A stretch of 5,029 nt of DNA from Desulfobacterales bacterium (GTDB lineage: Bacteria > Desulfobacterota > Desulfobacteria > Desulfobacterales > RPRI01): positions 1 through 5,029 of the forward strand of contig JAUYEO010000104.1 in assembly GCA_030689795.1 (NCBI GenBank), written 5' to 3'. The notes below the pieces were generated by a model. It made no database searches. It was given only the letters and a program-made list of their open reading frames with translations, and had not been told where the DNA came from. The translations under genes were made by a program, and so were the position numbers. Positions 1 to 5,029 of the stretch are shown here, piece by piece (within the stretch, counting starts at the first letter, position 1; each line of letters starts with the position of its first letter).

Positions 1-398
1 AAAAAAAGATATATGATAAAGGTAAAGTTGTAGCCGGTCTCATAATATTTATAATTATTTTCATGTTTCCTGTCTGGTATAATTTAGGTAAAGCAGCTCC
101 GGTTCCGGAGCCTGTGCTCACGGAGAAGGCCAAGGCCGCAAAAGAGTGTATCGAGCCCAAGGCCTTCATGAAAGCCGAGCACATGCAGATTCTTAATGAC
201 TGGAGAGGCTCGGTTGTGCGGGATGAAAACAGAGTTTATATCAGCAGCAAAGACAAAGAATTTGATATGAGCCTGTCCAACACATGCTTGGATTGCCATT
301 CAAATAAGGCCGATTTTTGTGATAAATGTCACAATTACGCATCGGTGAAGCCTTCCTGCTGGGATTGCCATATTGATAAGCCGAAGGAGAATAAGTGA
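1..398 (+). CDS. dsrJ: DsrJ, triheme cytochrome c of the DsrMKJOP complex (5' partial)
   Basis: The reading frame is open from base 3 to the TGA at 396-398. No start codon precedes the internal ATG at 63, and the residues before it (YDKGKVVAGLIIFIIIF) are the expected DsrJ N-terminus, so the true start lies upstream and 63 is not the start. A single hydrophobic segment (window residues about 9-27) is the uncleaved signal anchor, placing the rest in the periplasm. Three CxxCH heme sites follow: CLDCH (285-299), CDKCH (318-332) and CWDCH (357-371). The lone cysteine in KECIEPK (codon 147-149) matches the conserved cysteine known in Allochromatium vinosum DsrJ as an unusual His/Cys heme ligand. 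DsrJ is thought to exchange electrons with periplasmic partners for the Dsr complex; its exact physiological role is unsettled. It overlaps dsrO by one base. Identification is firm. Confidence 0.95.
   Translation, partial: KKIYDKGKVVAGLIIFIIIFMFPVWYNLGKAAPVPEPVLTEKAKAAKECIEPKAFMKAEHMQILNDWRGSVVRDENRVYISSKDKEFDMSLSNTCLDCHSNKADFCDKCHNYASVKPSCWDCHIDKPKENK
384..389 (+). promoter_or_regulatory. Ribosome binding site of dsrO
   Basis: AAGGAG lies inside the end of dsrJ, 8 bases before the ATG at 398. A GTG at 395 is in frame directly before that ATG, but its spacing to AAGGAG is only 5 bases. The ATG also forms the common TGATG stop-start overlap with dsrJ, so I prefer 398. Confidence 0.7.
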
Positions 399-1186
399 TG
401 GAGAACAGCAGAAGAACCTTCCTGAAAATAGCTGGGATTTCAGCACTGGGCCTGAGCGCAAAGCCTGTTTTTAATGCCTTTGCAGTATCCGAAGAACATG
501 GCGGGAAAAAGGAAGCTAAAGTAATTCAAAAAAAAGGCGCTCTTACAGCCAAACGATGGGCAATGGTTATTGATACCACCAAATTTAAATCTGCGAAGGA
601 TCTGGAACCGATAATCGAAGCCTGCCATAAGATTCACAATATCCCTGTTTTTGAAAATAAGCGCCATGAAATAAAATGGATTTGGGAAGAAGAATTTAAA
701 CACGCTTTTCCCGACCTGGAAAATGAGCACATCAATGACAGGATAAAAAGTTTGCCGTTTCTGGTTCTCTGCAATCAATGTCAGGATGCTCCCTGTGTCA
801 GAGCCTGTCCCACAAAGGCAACCTTTAAGCAGGAAGACGGGATTGTTGCCATGGATTTTCACAGGTGCATCGGTTGCCGCTTCTGCATGGCCGCCTGCCC
901 GTACGGTTCCAGGAGTTTTAATTTCAGGGATCCCCGCCCTTTCATAAAAGAGACAAACAAAAAGTTTCCGACAAGAATGAAAGGGGTTGTCGAAAAATGC
1001 AATTTCTGCAGCGAGCTCCTTGCAGAAGGAAAACAGCCTGCCTGTGTTGAAGCATCCGGCGGGGCTCTTGTTTTTGGAGATCTGGATGATCCGGAATCCG
1101 AAGTGAGAAAATTGCTGAAGTCTAATTATACAATTCGCCGTAAAACGGCCCTCGGTACCGGGCCTGCTATTTACTACATCGTATGA
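398..1186 (+). CDS. dsrO: DsrO, Tat-exported periplasmic iron-sulfur subunit
   Basis: A 262-residue protein when started at ATG 398. The N-terminus has a textbook Tat signal, SRRTFLK (residues 4-10), then a hydrophobic stretch and a likely cleavage site after AFA (about residue 29), so the protein is exported folded with its clusters. It belongs to the NrfC/DmsB-like ferredoxin family. Cysteines are C76; C125, C128, C133, C137; C157, C160, C163, C167; and C201, C204, C216. Motifs II and III are complete. Motif I keeps only its last cysteine (EACHK) and motif IV lacks its last one (CVEAS, Ser220). By the known ligand-sharing pattern of this family, these twelve cysteines fit three [4Fe-4S] clusters instead of four. 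DsrO should pass electrons between DsrP and the DsrJ hemes. It sits between dsrJ (1-base overlap) and dsrP (7-base gap), which confirms the assignment against NrfC or other homologues. Confidence 0.94.
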   Translation: MENSRRTFLKIAGISALGLSAKPVFNAFAVSEEHGGKKEAKVIQKKGALTAKRWAMVIDTTKFKSAKDLEPIIEACHKIHNIPVFENKRHEIKWIWEEEFKHAFPDLENEHINDRIKSLPFLVLCNQCQDAPCVRACPTKATFKQEDGIVAMDFHRCIGCRFCMAACPYGSRSFNFRDPRPFIKETNKKFPTRMKGVVEKCNFCSELLAEGKQPACVEASGGALVFGDLDDPESEVRKLLKSNYTIRRKTALGTGPAIYYIV

Positions 1187-1191
1187 GGTGG
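1185..1191 (+). promoter_or_regulatory. Ribosome binding site of dsrP
   Basis: GAGGTGG begins on the dsrO stop codon and lies just before the ATG at 1194. It decides against the in-frame GTG at 1188, which falls inside this purine-rich element and has no Shine-Dalgarno sequence of its own. Confidence 0.6.
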
Positions 1192-1193
1192 TT

Positions 1194-2351
1194 ATGCTTG
1201 AATTAGCACTTAAGGGAAGCAAAAGATATTATGGATGGATGACAGCTCTGCTTGCCGTTATCGGCGTGGGATTCGGCTGTTATTTATGGCAGCTCAGTTT
1301 CGGTCTTGGTATTACCGGCATGAGCAGGGACGTTTCGTGGGGATTTTATATTGCCCAGTTTACTTTTCTTGTCGGGGTCGCCGCCTCGGCTGTTATGCTG
1401 GTACTGCCTTATTATCTTCATAATTATAAGGCATTTGGAAAGATAACGATTCTGGGGGAATTTCTGGCTGTAGCATCTGTAACCATGTGCCTCCTTTTTA
1501 TCATTGTGGATCTTGGGCAGCCGATGCGCGCTTTAAATGTAATTTTATATCCGACTCCCAATTCAATCCTTTTCTGGGATATGATTGTATTAAACGGATA
1601 TCTGTTCCTGAATATAGTGATAGGCTGGCAGGTTCTTGAAGCGGAAAGAAATTCGGTTGCGCCTCCGGCATGGGTTAAACCGCTTATATACCTTTCAATA
1701 CCGTGGGCGGTCAGTATTCATACTGTAACGGCATTTCTGTATTGCGGTCTTCCGGGCAGAGGCTTCTGGCTTACCGCGATTCTTGCCCCCCGATTCCTTG
1801 CCTCGGCGTTTGCTGCGGGCCCTTCTTTTTTAATTCTTTTATGCCTTATTATAAGAAAGCTTACCAAGTTTGATCCGGGAAAAGAACAGATTCAGACTCT
1901 TGCCAAGATTGTTACATACGGCATTATTCTTAATGTCTTTTTCCTCCTTTGCGAGGTTTTTGTAGTATTTTACAGCAAAATACCCGAACACATGGATCAC
2001 ATGAAGTATCTATATTTGGGATTGCACGGGCATGGTGTTCTTGTGCCATGGATGTGGACATCAGTTGGGTTGATGCTGACATCTATCATTCTTCTTGTAA
2101 ATCCAATAACAAGGAAAAACGAATCGGTGCTGGCGGTTGCGTGCCTTTGTGTCTTTTTCGGCACCTGGATCGACAAGGGGCTTGGAATGATCTCGGGAGG
2201 ATTTGTTCCTTCTCCGCTGCATCATGTAAATGAATATGTTCCGACGCTTCCGGAGATCATAATTACACTTGGCGTATATGCCACGGGATTTTTAGTGTTA
2301 ACGGCGCTGTTCAAGATGGCAATATCGGTTAAGGAAGAGCTGTCGGCATGA
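1194..2351 (+). CDS. dsrP: DsrP, NrfD/PsrC-family integral membrane subunit
   Basis: A 385-residue polytopic protein starting at ATG 1194. About ten hydrophobic helices can be seen, near residues 13-35, 48-75, 86-106, 124-147, 162-183, 192-221, 236-260, 282-302, 312-330 and 352-377, which is the expected count for DsrP-type members of the NrfD family. Family-typical stretches include WGFYIAQFTF (49-58), IPWAVSIHTVTAFLY (about 169-183) and the GLPGRGFWLTAILAPRFLAS segment that follows. DsrP is the quinone-interacting subunit that exchanges electrons between membrane menaquinol and the periplasmic DsrO/DsrJ; the A. vinosum protein has been reported to bind heme b. It lies 7 bases after dsrO and is the last gene of the operon, being followed by two terminators. 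HmeB-, NrfD- or PsrC-like alternatives are ruled out mainly by context and the close fit of the LPGRGFW region. Confidence 0.93.
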   Translation: MLELALKGSKRYYGWMTALLAVIGVGFGCYLWQLSFGLGITGMSRDVSWGFYIAQFTFLVGVAASAVMLVLPYYLHNYKAFGKITILGEFLAVASVTMCLLFIIVDLGQPMRALNVILYPTPNSILFWDMIVLNGYLFLNIVIGWQVLEAERNSVAPPAWVKPLIYLSIPWAVSIHTVTAFLYCGLPGRGFWLTAILAPRFLASAFAAGPSFLILLCLIIRKLTKFDPGKEQIQTLAKIVTYGIILNVFFLLCEVFVVFYSKIPEHMDHMKYLYLGLHGHGVLVPWMWTSVGLMLTSIILLVNPITRKNESVLAVACLCVFFGTWIDKGLGMISGGFVPSPLHHVNEYVPTLPEIIITLGVYATGFLVLTALFKMAISVKEELSA

Positions 2352-2376
2352 TATTTGGATTTGTTTAAGTTTAGAT

Positions 2377-2420
2377 AACCAAACGGAGTTATCTTTGATA
2401 CGGATAGCCCGTTTGGTTTT
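2377..2420 (+). terminator. Intrinsic terminator 1 after the dsr operon
   Basis: A perfect 10-bp inverted repeat (AACCAAACGG at 2377-2386, CCGTTTGGTT at 2409-2418) continues, after a one-base A bulge at 2387, into a 6-bp inner stem with one G-U pair (GTTATC 2388-2393 with GATAGC 2403-2408). The loop is 9 bases and a four-T tract ends the element at 2420. The T tract is short, so termination alone may be incomplete. It starts 26 bases after the dsrP stop. The opposite strand has no T tract, so the element acts on + strand transcripts. Confidence 0.8.
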
Positions 2421-2443
2421 GAGTTATGAAACAGGCTTTGTTG

Positions 2444-2479
2444 AAGCCACCCAGACTCGAAGGTTTGGGTGGCTTTTTT
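2444..2479 (+). terminator. Intrinsic terminator 2, directly upstream of pabA
   Basis: Perfect 10-bp arms (AAGCCACCCA 2444-2453, TGGGTGGCTT 2466-2475) are extended by four further pairs, two of them G-U, to close a CGAA tetraloop at 2458-2461. A six-T run (2474-2479) overlaps the 3' arm. This is a strong canonical rho-independent terminator. The five bases GGCTT at 2434-2438 can instead pair with AAGCC at 2444-2448, the start of the 5' arm, so a competing small hairpin is possible. The distance from the T run to the pabA Shine-Dalgarno is only about 7 bases. Confidence 0.88.
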
Positions 2480-2486
2480 ATTTGTC

Positions 2487-2491
2487 GGGGA
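2487..2491 (+). promoter_or_regulatory. Ribosome binding site that selects the TTG start of pabA
   Basis: GGGGA is followed by 7 bases and then TTG at 2499. The frame also opens at GTG 2469, but that codon lies in the 3' arm of terminator 2 and would add ten residues with no family match. The next in-frame ATG is deep inside the conserved N-terminus. Confidence 0.6.
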
Positions 2492-2498
2492 TGGCGGT

Positions 2499-3071
2499 TT
2501 GAGAAAGCTTCTTGTTATAGACAATTACGATTCCTTTACATACAACCTCGTGCAGATGTTTATGCCGTATGATATTTGCATTAAAGTTCACAGAAACGAT
2601 TCAATAGATCTTTGTCAGGTTGAAACAATGCTGCCCGACTATATTGTAATCAGCCCCGGCCCGAAAGATCCCGCAAATGCCGGGATATCAACCCTGATTG
2701 TAAAAAATTATTATAAAAAAATACCGATTCTGGGAGTCTGCCTTGGCATGCAGTGCATTAATGAAGCTTTTGGCGGGATTACTATCCGGGTGCCTGAACC
2801 TGTGCATGGGAAAACAAGTTTTATTGAGCATGACAAAAAGGGAATTTTCAGAGGAATGGCATCTCCCTTCAAGGCGGCGCGATACCATTCGCTTGCGGTA
2901 AAATTAAACGGCAATGGTCTTGCGGTTACGGCCCGGACCTCTGATGGGATAATAATGGGTATTTCACATCCTGTTTTTCCCCTTCATGGCGTTCAGTTTC
3001 ATCCCGAAAGTTTCATGACTGAAAACGGACATGTTCTCATAAATAACTTTTTAAAACAAACGGCTTCCTAA
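2499..3071 (+). CDS. pabA: PabA, glutamine amidotransferase of aminodeoxychorismate synthase
   Basis: A 190-residue class I glutamine amidotransferase, the usual length for the family, read from TTG 2499. It begins almost at once with the diagnostic LLVIDNYDSFTYNLV. Then come the oxyanion-loop region VISPGPKDPANAGIS, the nucleophile elbow GVCLGMQ with catalytic Cys81, the HGKTS motif, and the catalytic His168/Glu170 in GVQFHPES. It hydrolyses glutamine and channels ammonia to a chorismate-binding partner. PabA and TrpG are close homologues and some act in both pathways. The call as PabA rests on the next gene being a PabB with the PIKGT motif. No convincing promoter is visible in the few bases between terminator 2 and the start. 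An amphibolic role with a distant TrpE cannot be excluded. Confidence 0.9.
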   Translation: MRKLLVIDNYDSFTYNLVQMFMPYDICIKVHRNDSIDLCQVETMLPDYIVISPGPKDPANAGISTLIVKNYYKKIPILGVCLGMQCINEAFGGITIRVPEPVHGKTSFIEHDKKGIFRGMASPFKAARYHSLAVKLNGNGLAVTARTSDGIIMGISHPVFPLHGVQFHPESFMTENGHVLINNFLKQTAS

Positions 3072-3155
3072 AAAGCAATTCTGCTGTGTTACGCTTCATT
3101 CCTCAAGATTTGCGCGCCTTGCATAATGAGTTTTTTACTTTGCCGTCTGAATATT
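3072..3155. repeat. Spacer resembling a dispersed intergenic repeat of Desulfobacterota
   Basis: This non-coding stretch starts directly after the pabA stop. Stretches such as CTGTGTTACGCTTCATTCCT and TTGCGCGCCTTGCATAATG look to me like a family of intergenic repeats in deltaproteobacterial sulfate reducers, in which a hairpin normally separates the two blocks. That is recollection, not a search. No start codon, conserved peptide or RNA fold is evident. A weak hairpin (3095-3100 with 3125-3130, including one G-U pair) is followed by six T at 3131-3136 and could act as a poor terminator, but its inner part pairs badly. Confidence 0.35.
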
Positions 3156-3173
3156 GACTTTAAAACTAAAGTC
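3156..3173. repeat. Perfect 7-bp inverted repeat upstream of pabBC
   Basis: GACTTTA (3156-3162) and TAAAGTC (3167-3173) are exact reverse complements around an AAAC loop. The element ends 22 bases before the proposed TTG start and has no T tract after it, so it is not a terminator. It could be an operator, a weak RNA hairpin or the edge of the neighbouring repeat. TTGACT (3154-3159) within it resembles a -35 box, with TAGAAA (3178-3183) as a loose -10 at 18-base spacing. That would start transcripts very close to the start codon, so I do not call a promoter. Confidence 0.45.
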
Positions 3174-3180
3174 CGTTTAG

Positions 3181-3186
3181 AAAGGG
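3181..3186 (+). promoter_or_regulatory. Candidate ribosome binding site for the TTG start of pabBC
   Basis: AAAGGG (within AGAAAGGG, 3179-3186) lies 9 bases before TTG 3196. A second purine run, AAGGAAAAG (3217-3225), lies inside the proposed coding region and would suit a CTG start at 3232 instead. The choice between them is uncertain. Confidence 0.4.
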
Positions 3187-3195
3187 TTAATTTAA

Positions 3196-5029
3196 TTGAA
3201 TTGCTATGGCATTTATAAGGAAAAGATAGTTCTGGCCGAGCCATTTGTTGATTTTGCCGAACGGTTTGCTTCGCTTCCCGGCTCAGTTATACTTATGAGC
3301 GGCGGAGAGCTTGATTGTGCGAGATACCATATAGTGGGGGCGCTCCCATGGCTGACTTTTTCAGGCCGTGACCGGAATCTTTCCATTTCCACATCTGAAG
3401 GAAACTCTTTTTATAAAGCAAATCCGTTTGATATGCTTCGCTTATTATTGGACAAGTATAAAATGGATGAGCCGTCCCCTGAAATTCCTTTTTGTTCGGG
3501 GCTTATGGGATATCTGTCTTACGATCTTAAAGACTCGCTTGAAAAACTGCCGCGCACTTCAATCGATGATATCCGCCTGCCGGATATTTTGTTTTATGCT
3601 CCTTCAATCATCGTTGTTCACGATAAAATAAAAGATGAAACCAATCTTTATATTCCGGCCGGCAACTGTAATGCTGGTAATATCCTTGATTCTTTCAGGG
3701 AAATTCTGAAAAAAAAACCGGCAAAAGCCGGGAATAATATTTATACAGGAGAATTTAAATCCGGTTTCAGCAAAGAAGCCTATGTGGAAGCTGTAAATAA
3801 AATCAGGGAGTACATCAGGGCAGGGGGTGTGTACCAGGTTAACATGTCACAGAGGTTTACGGCTGAATTTTCGGGAGACCCTTTTGAACTTTTCAGAATT
3901 TTTTATGAAAAGAATCCGGCCCCTTTTTTTTCATACATTAATGCCGGAAATCATCAGATTATTTCAACTTCGCCTGAGCGGTTTATTCTTCAAAAGGAAA
4001 GAAGAGTTGAAACAAGACCGATAAAAGGAACAAGACCAAGAGGTGTCACAGATGCGGAAGATGAAAAACTTAAGATTGATCTTTTAAACAGCAGAAAAGA
4101 TGACGCCGAGCTTTCAATGATTGTTGATCTTCTGCGTAATGATCTGGGTAAAGTATGCAAGGCCGGATCGGTTAAAGTAGCAGAGCATAAAAGGATAGAA
4201 GCTTATCGGAATGTTTATCATCTTGTATCAATTGTAGAAGGAATTCTGGATGACAAGCATAGTTCGGCAGATTTGATAAGAGCCGTTTTCCCGGGCGGGT
4301 CGATAACGGGTTGTCCCAAGATCAGGGCAATGGAAATAATAGACGAGTTCGAACCATGCCGTAGGCATATTTATACCGGTTCAATCGGATATATCGGTTT
4401 TCATGACACGATGGATTTATCCATAGCGATACGGACGGCTGTTGTTTATAGCGGCAGGATCATTTATTCGGTAGGCGGTGGCATTGTCTTTGATTCGAAT
4501 CCGGAGGATGAATATGATGAAACCCTTCATAAAGGACGCACCATAATGGAAGCTTTCGGTAAACCTGAAGAAAGACCGGTGAAAAAATCATTTGTATGGC
4601 ATAACGGTGTCATCAAACCGACTGAGAGCGCATATATTCCCGCAGATGGTGATGGCTTTCTTTGTGGGTATGGTTTTTTTGAAACAATCCGTGTCAGCAA
4701 AGGTAAACCGGAGCTCCTTTGCGAACATATAAGGAGATTCGGTAATGCATGGAAAAACCTTTTCAATGATAATCCTCCGGATTTGACCTGGGAGGATATA
4801 ATCGATCAGGTTATTAGGGAAAATGGGCTTTATAATGAAACAGCCGTCTTGAAGATCATCGCGGCAAAAGGCAACGGAAAAACCGTGTTTAATAATGATT
4901 TGTTGGTTATTACAAGGTCTTATGCGCATCGACTGTGTAGAAAAGCTGAACGGGGATTAACCCTTGCCGCATATCCCGAACCGCGTCAGACTCCGCTTGC
5001 AGGCTATAAAACCTTGAATTATCTCTATT
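3196..5029 (+). CDS. pabBC: PabBC fusion: aminodeoxychorismate synthase plus aminodeoxychorismate lyase (3' partial)
   Basis: One frame is open from the TAA at 3193-3195 to the window end (611 codons). Residues 1 to about 450 are PabB: an N-terminal domain (EPFVDFAERF, LMSGGELDCARYHIVG), then the chorismate-binding domain with GGVYQVNMSQRF, STSPERF (Glu261), PIKGTRPRG (275-283), DLLRNDLGK, FPGGSITGCPK (from 365), YTGSIGYIGF and GGGIVFDSNPEDEYDET. Lys277 in PIKGT corresponds to the E. coli PabB nucleophile Lys274; anthranilate synthases have PIAGT, so this is aminodeoxychorismate synthase. From about residue 464 a fold type IV PLP domain follows (VWHNG, GDGFLCGYGFFETIRV, CEHIRRF), reaching GYKTLNYL with the likely PLP lysine at residue 605 just before the cut. 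It would remove pyruvate to give 4-aminobenzoate, using ammonia from PabA. The start is uncertain: TTG 3196 is best, with CTG 3232 possible. ATG 3295 is too late because it removes conserved residues. Confidence 0.93.
   Translation, partial: MNCYGIYKEKIVLAEPFVDFAERFASLPGSVILMSGGELDCARYHIVGALPWLTFSGRDRNLSISTSEGNSFYKANPFDMLRLLLDKYKMDEPSPEIPFCSGLMGYLSYDLKDSLEKLPRTSIDDIRLPDILFYAPSIIVVHDKIKDETNLYIPAGNCNAGNILDSFREILKKKPAKAGNNIYTGEFKSGFSKEAYVEAVNKIREYIRAGGVYQVNMSQRFTAEFSGDPFELFRIFYEKNPAPFFSYINAGNHQIISTSPERFILQKERRVETRPIKGTRPRGVTDAEDEKLKIDLLNSRKDDAELSMIVDLLRNDLGKVCKAGSVKVAEHKRIEAYRNVYHLVSIVEGILDDKHSSADLIRAVFPGGSITGCPKIRAMEIIDEFEPCRRHIYTGSIGYIGFHDTMDLSIAIRTAVVYSGRIIYSVGGGIVFDSNPEDEYDETLHKGRTIMEAFGKPEERPVKKSFVWHNGVIKPTESAYIPADGDGFLCGYGFFETIRVSKGKPELLCEHIRRFGNAWKNLFNDNPPDLTWEDIIDQVIRENGLYNETAVLKIIAAKGNGKTVFNNDLLVITRSYAHRLCRKAERGLTLAAYPEPRQTPLAGYKTLNYLY

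Noticed and set aside
63..65. ATG as the start of dsrJ
   Set aside because: It would remove the membrane anchor and the conserved YDKGKVVAG residues that are encoded in the same open frame upstream.
440..1222. A 260-codon open frame on the minus strand opposite dsrO
   Set aside because: It lies antisense to a strongly supported gene, its translation shows no recognisable domain, and it is best explained as a shadow frame.
2469..2498. GTG 2469 as the start of pabA
   Set aside because: The codon lies within the 3' arm of terminator 2 and the extra ten residues match nothing in the family; TTG 2499 has a proper Shine-Dalgarno.
2640..2690. SPGPK instead of SPGPG in the oxyanion-loop region of PabA as a possible inactivating change
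   Set aside because: This position varies in active PabA proteins (E. coli PabA also differs there, as I recall), and the catalytic Cys, His and Glu are all present.
3154..3183. TTGACT / TAGAAA as a sigma-70 promoter for pabBC
   Set aside because: The -10 match is poor, the spacing is 18 bases, and the implied start would lie after the candidate Shine-Dalgarno and almost on the start codon.
3368..4024. Two short + strand frames (3368-3631 and 3827-4024) within pabBC
   Set aside because: They are out of frame with the clearly conserved PabB sequence and have no features of their own.
4527..4929. Minus-strand frames opposite the PabB/PabC junction
   Set aside because: They are antisense shadows of the fused reading frame without a ribosome binding site or conserved motif.
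1..5029. A hidden new defence, mobile or CRISPR system
   Set aside because: Every long open frame is assigned to known dsr or pab families, the two intergenic gaps are under 150 bases, and there are no spaced direct repeats, transposase motifs or tRNA-like folds.

Overview
The window reads entirely on the + strand and looks like chromosomal DNA of an anaerobic sulfate-reducing bacterium, most likely Desulfobacterota. The basis is the dsrJ-dsrO-dsrP gene order, a moderate-GC composition (by eye) and the subtype of DsrO. The lineage is inferred from gene content; no ribosomal or other phylogenetic marker is present.

Region 1 (1-2351) is the 3' part of a dsrMKJOP-type operon. It holds the end of dsrJ (membrane-anchored triheme cytochrome c, start cut off by the window), complete dsrO (Tat-exported iron-sulfur protein) and complete dsrP (ten-helix NrfD/PsrC-family quinone-interacting membrane protein). 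The genes are tightly coupled: dsrJ and dsrO overlap by one base, and dsrO and dsrP are 7 bases apart. In sulfate reducers this complex links the menaquinone pool and periplasmic redox carriers to cytoplasmic reduction of the DsrC trisulfide by DsrK. dsrM and dsrK would be expected just upstream, outside the window.

Region 2 (2352-2498) is intergenic and carries two strong intrinsic terminators in tandem. The second ends only about 7 bases before the Shine-Dalgarno sequence of the next gene.

Region 3 (2499-5029) encodes 4-aminobenzoate (folate) synthesis. pabA is the glutamine amidotransferase. It is followed, after a 124-base spacer, by a long reading frame open to the window end that fuses PabB (aminodeoxychorismate synthase) to PabC (aminodeoxychorismate lyase, PLP fold type IV). 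The PabB part has the PIKGT lysine motif that separates aminodeoxychorismate synthase from anthranilate synthase. Together PabA and PabBC would convert chorismate plus glutamine to 4-aminobenzoate. Both genes appear to start at TTG. The spacer between them holds a sequence resembling a dispersed intergenic repeat and a perfect 7-bp inverted repeat.

I see no mobile element, CRISPR array, tRNA, rRNA or minus-strand gene that I can support, and no wholly new system. The most informative points are the selective loss of exactly one cluster's ligands in DsrO, the terminator and start-codon arrangement at pabA/pabBC, and the repeat-like spacer.
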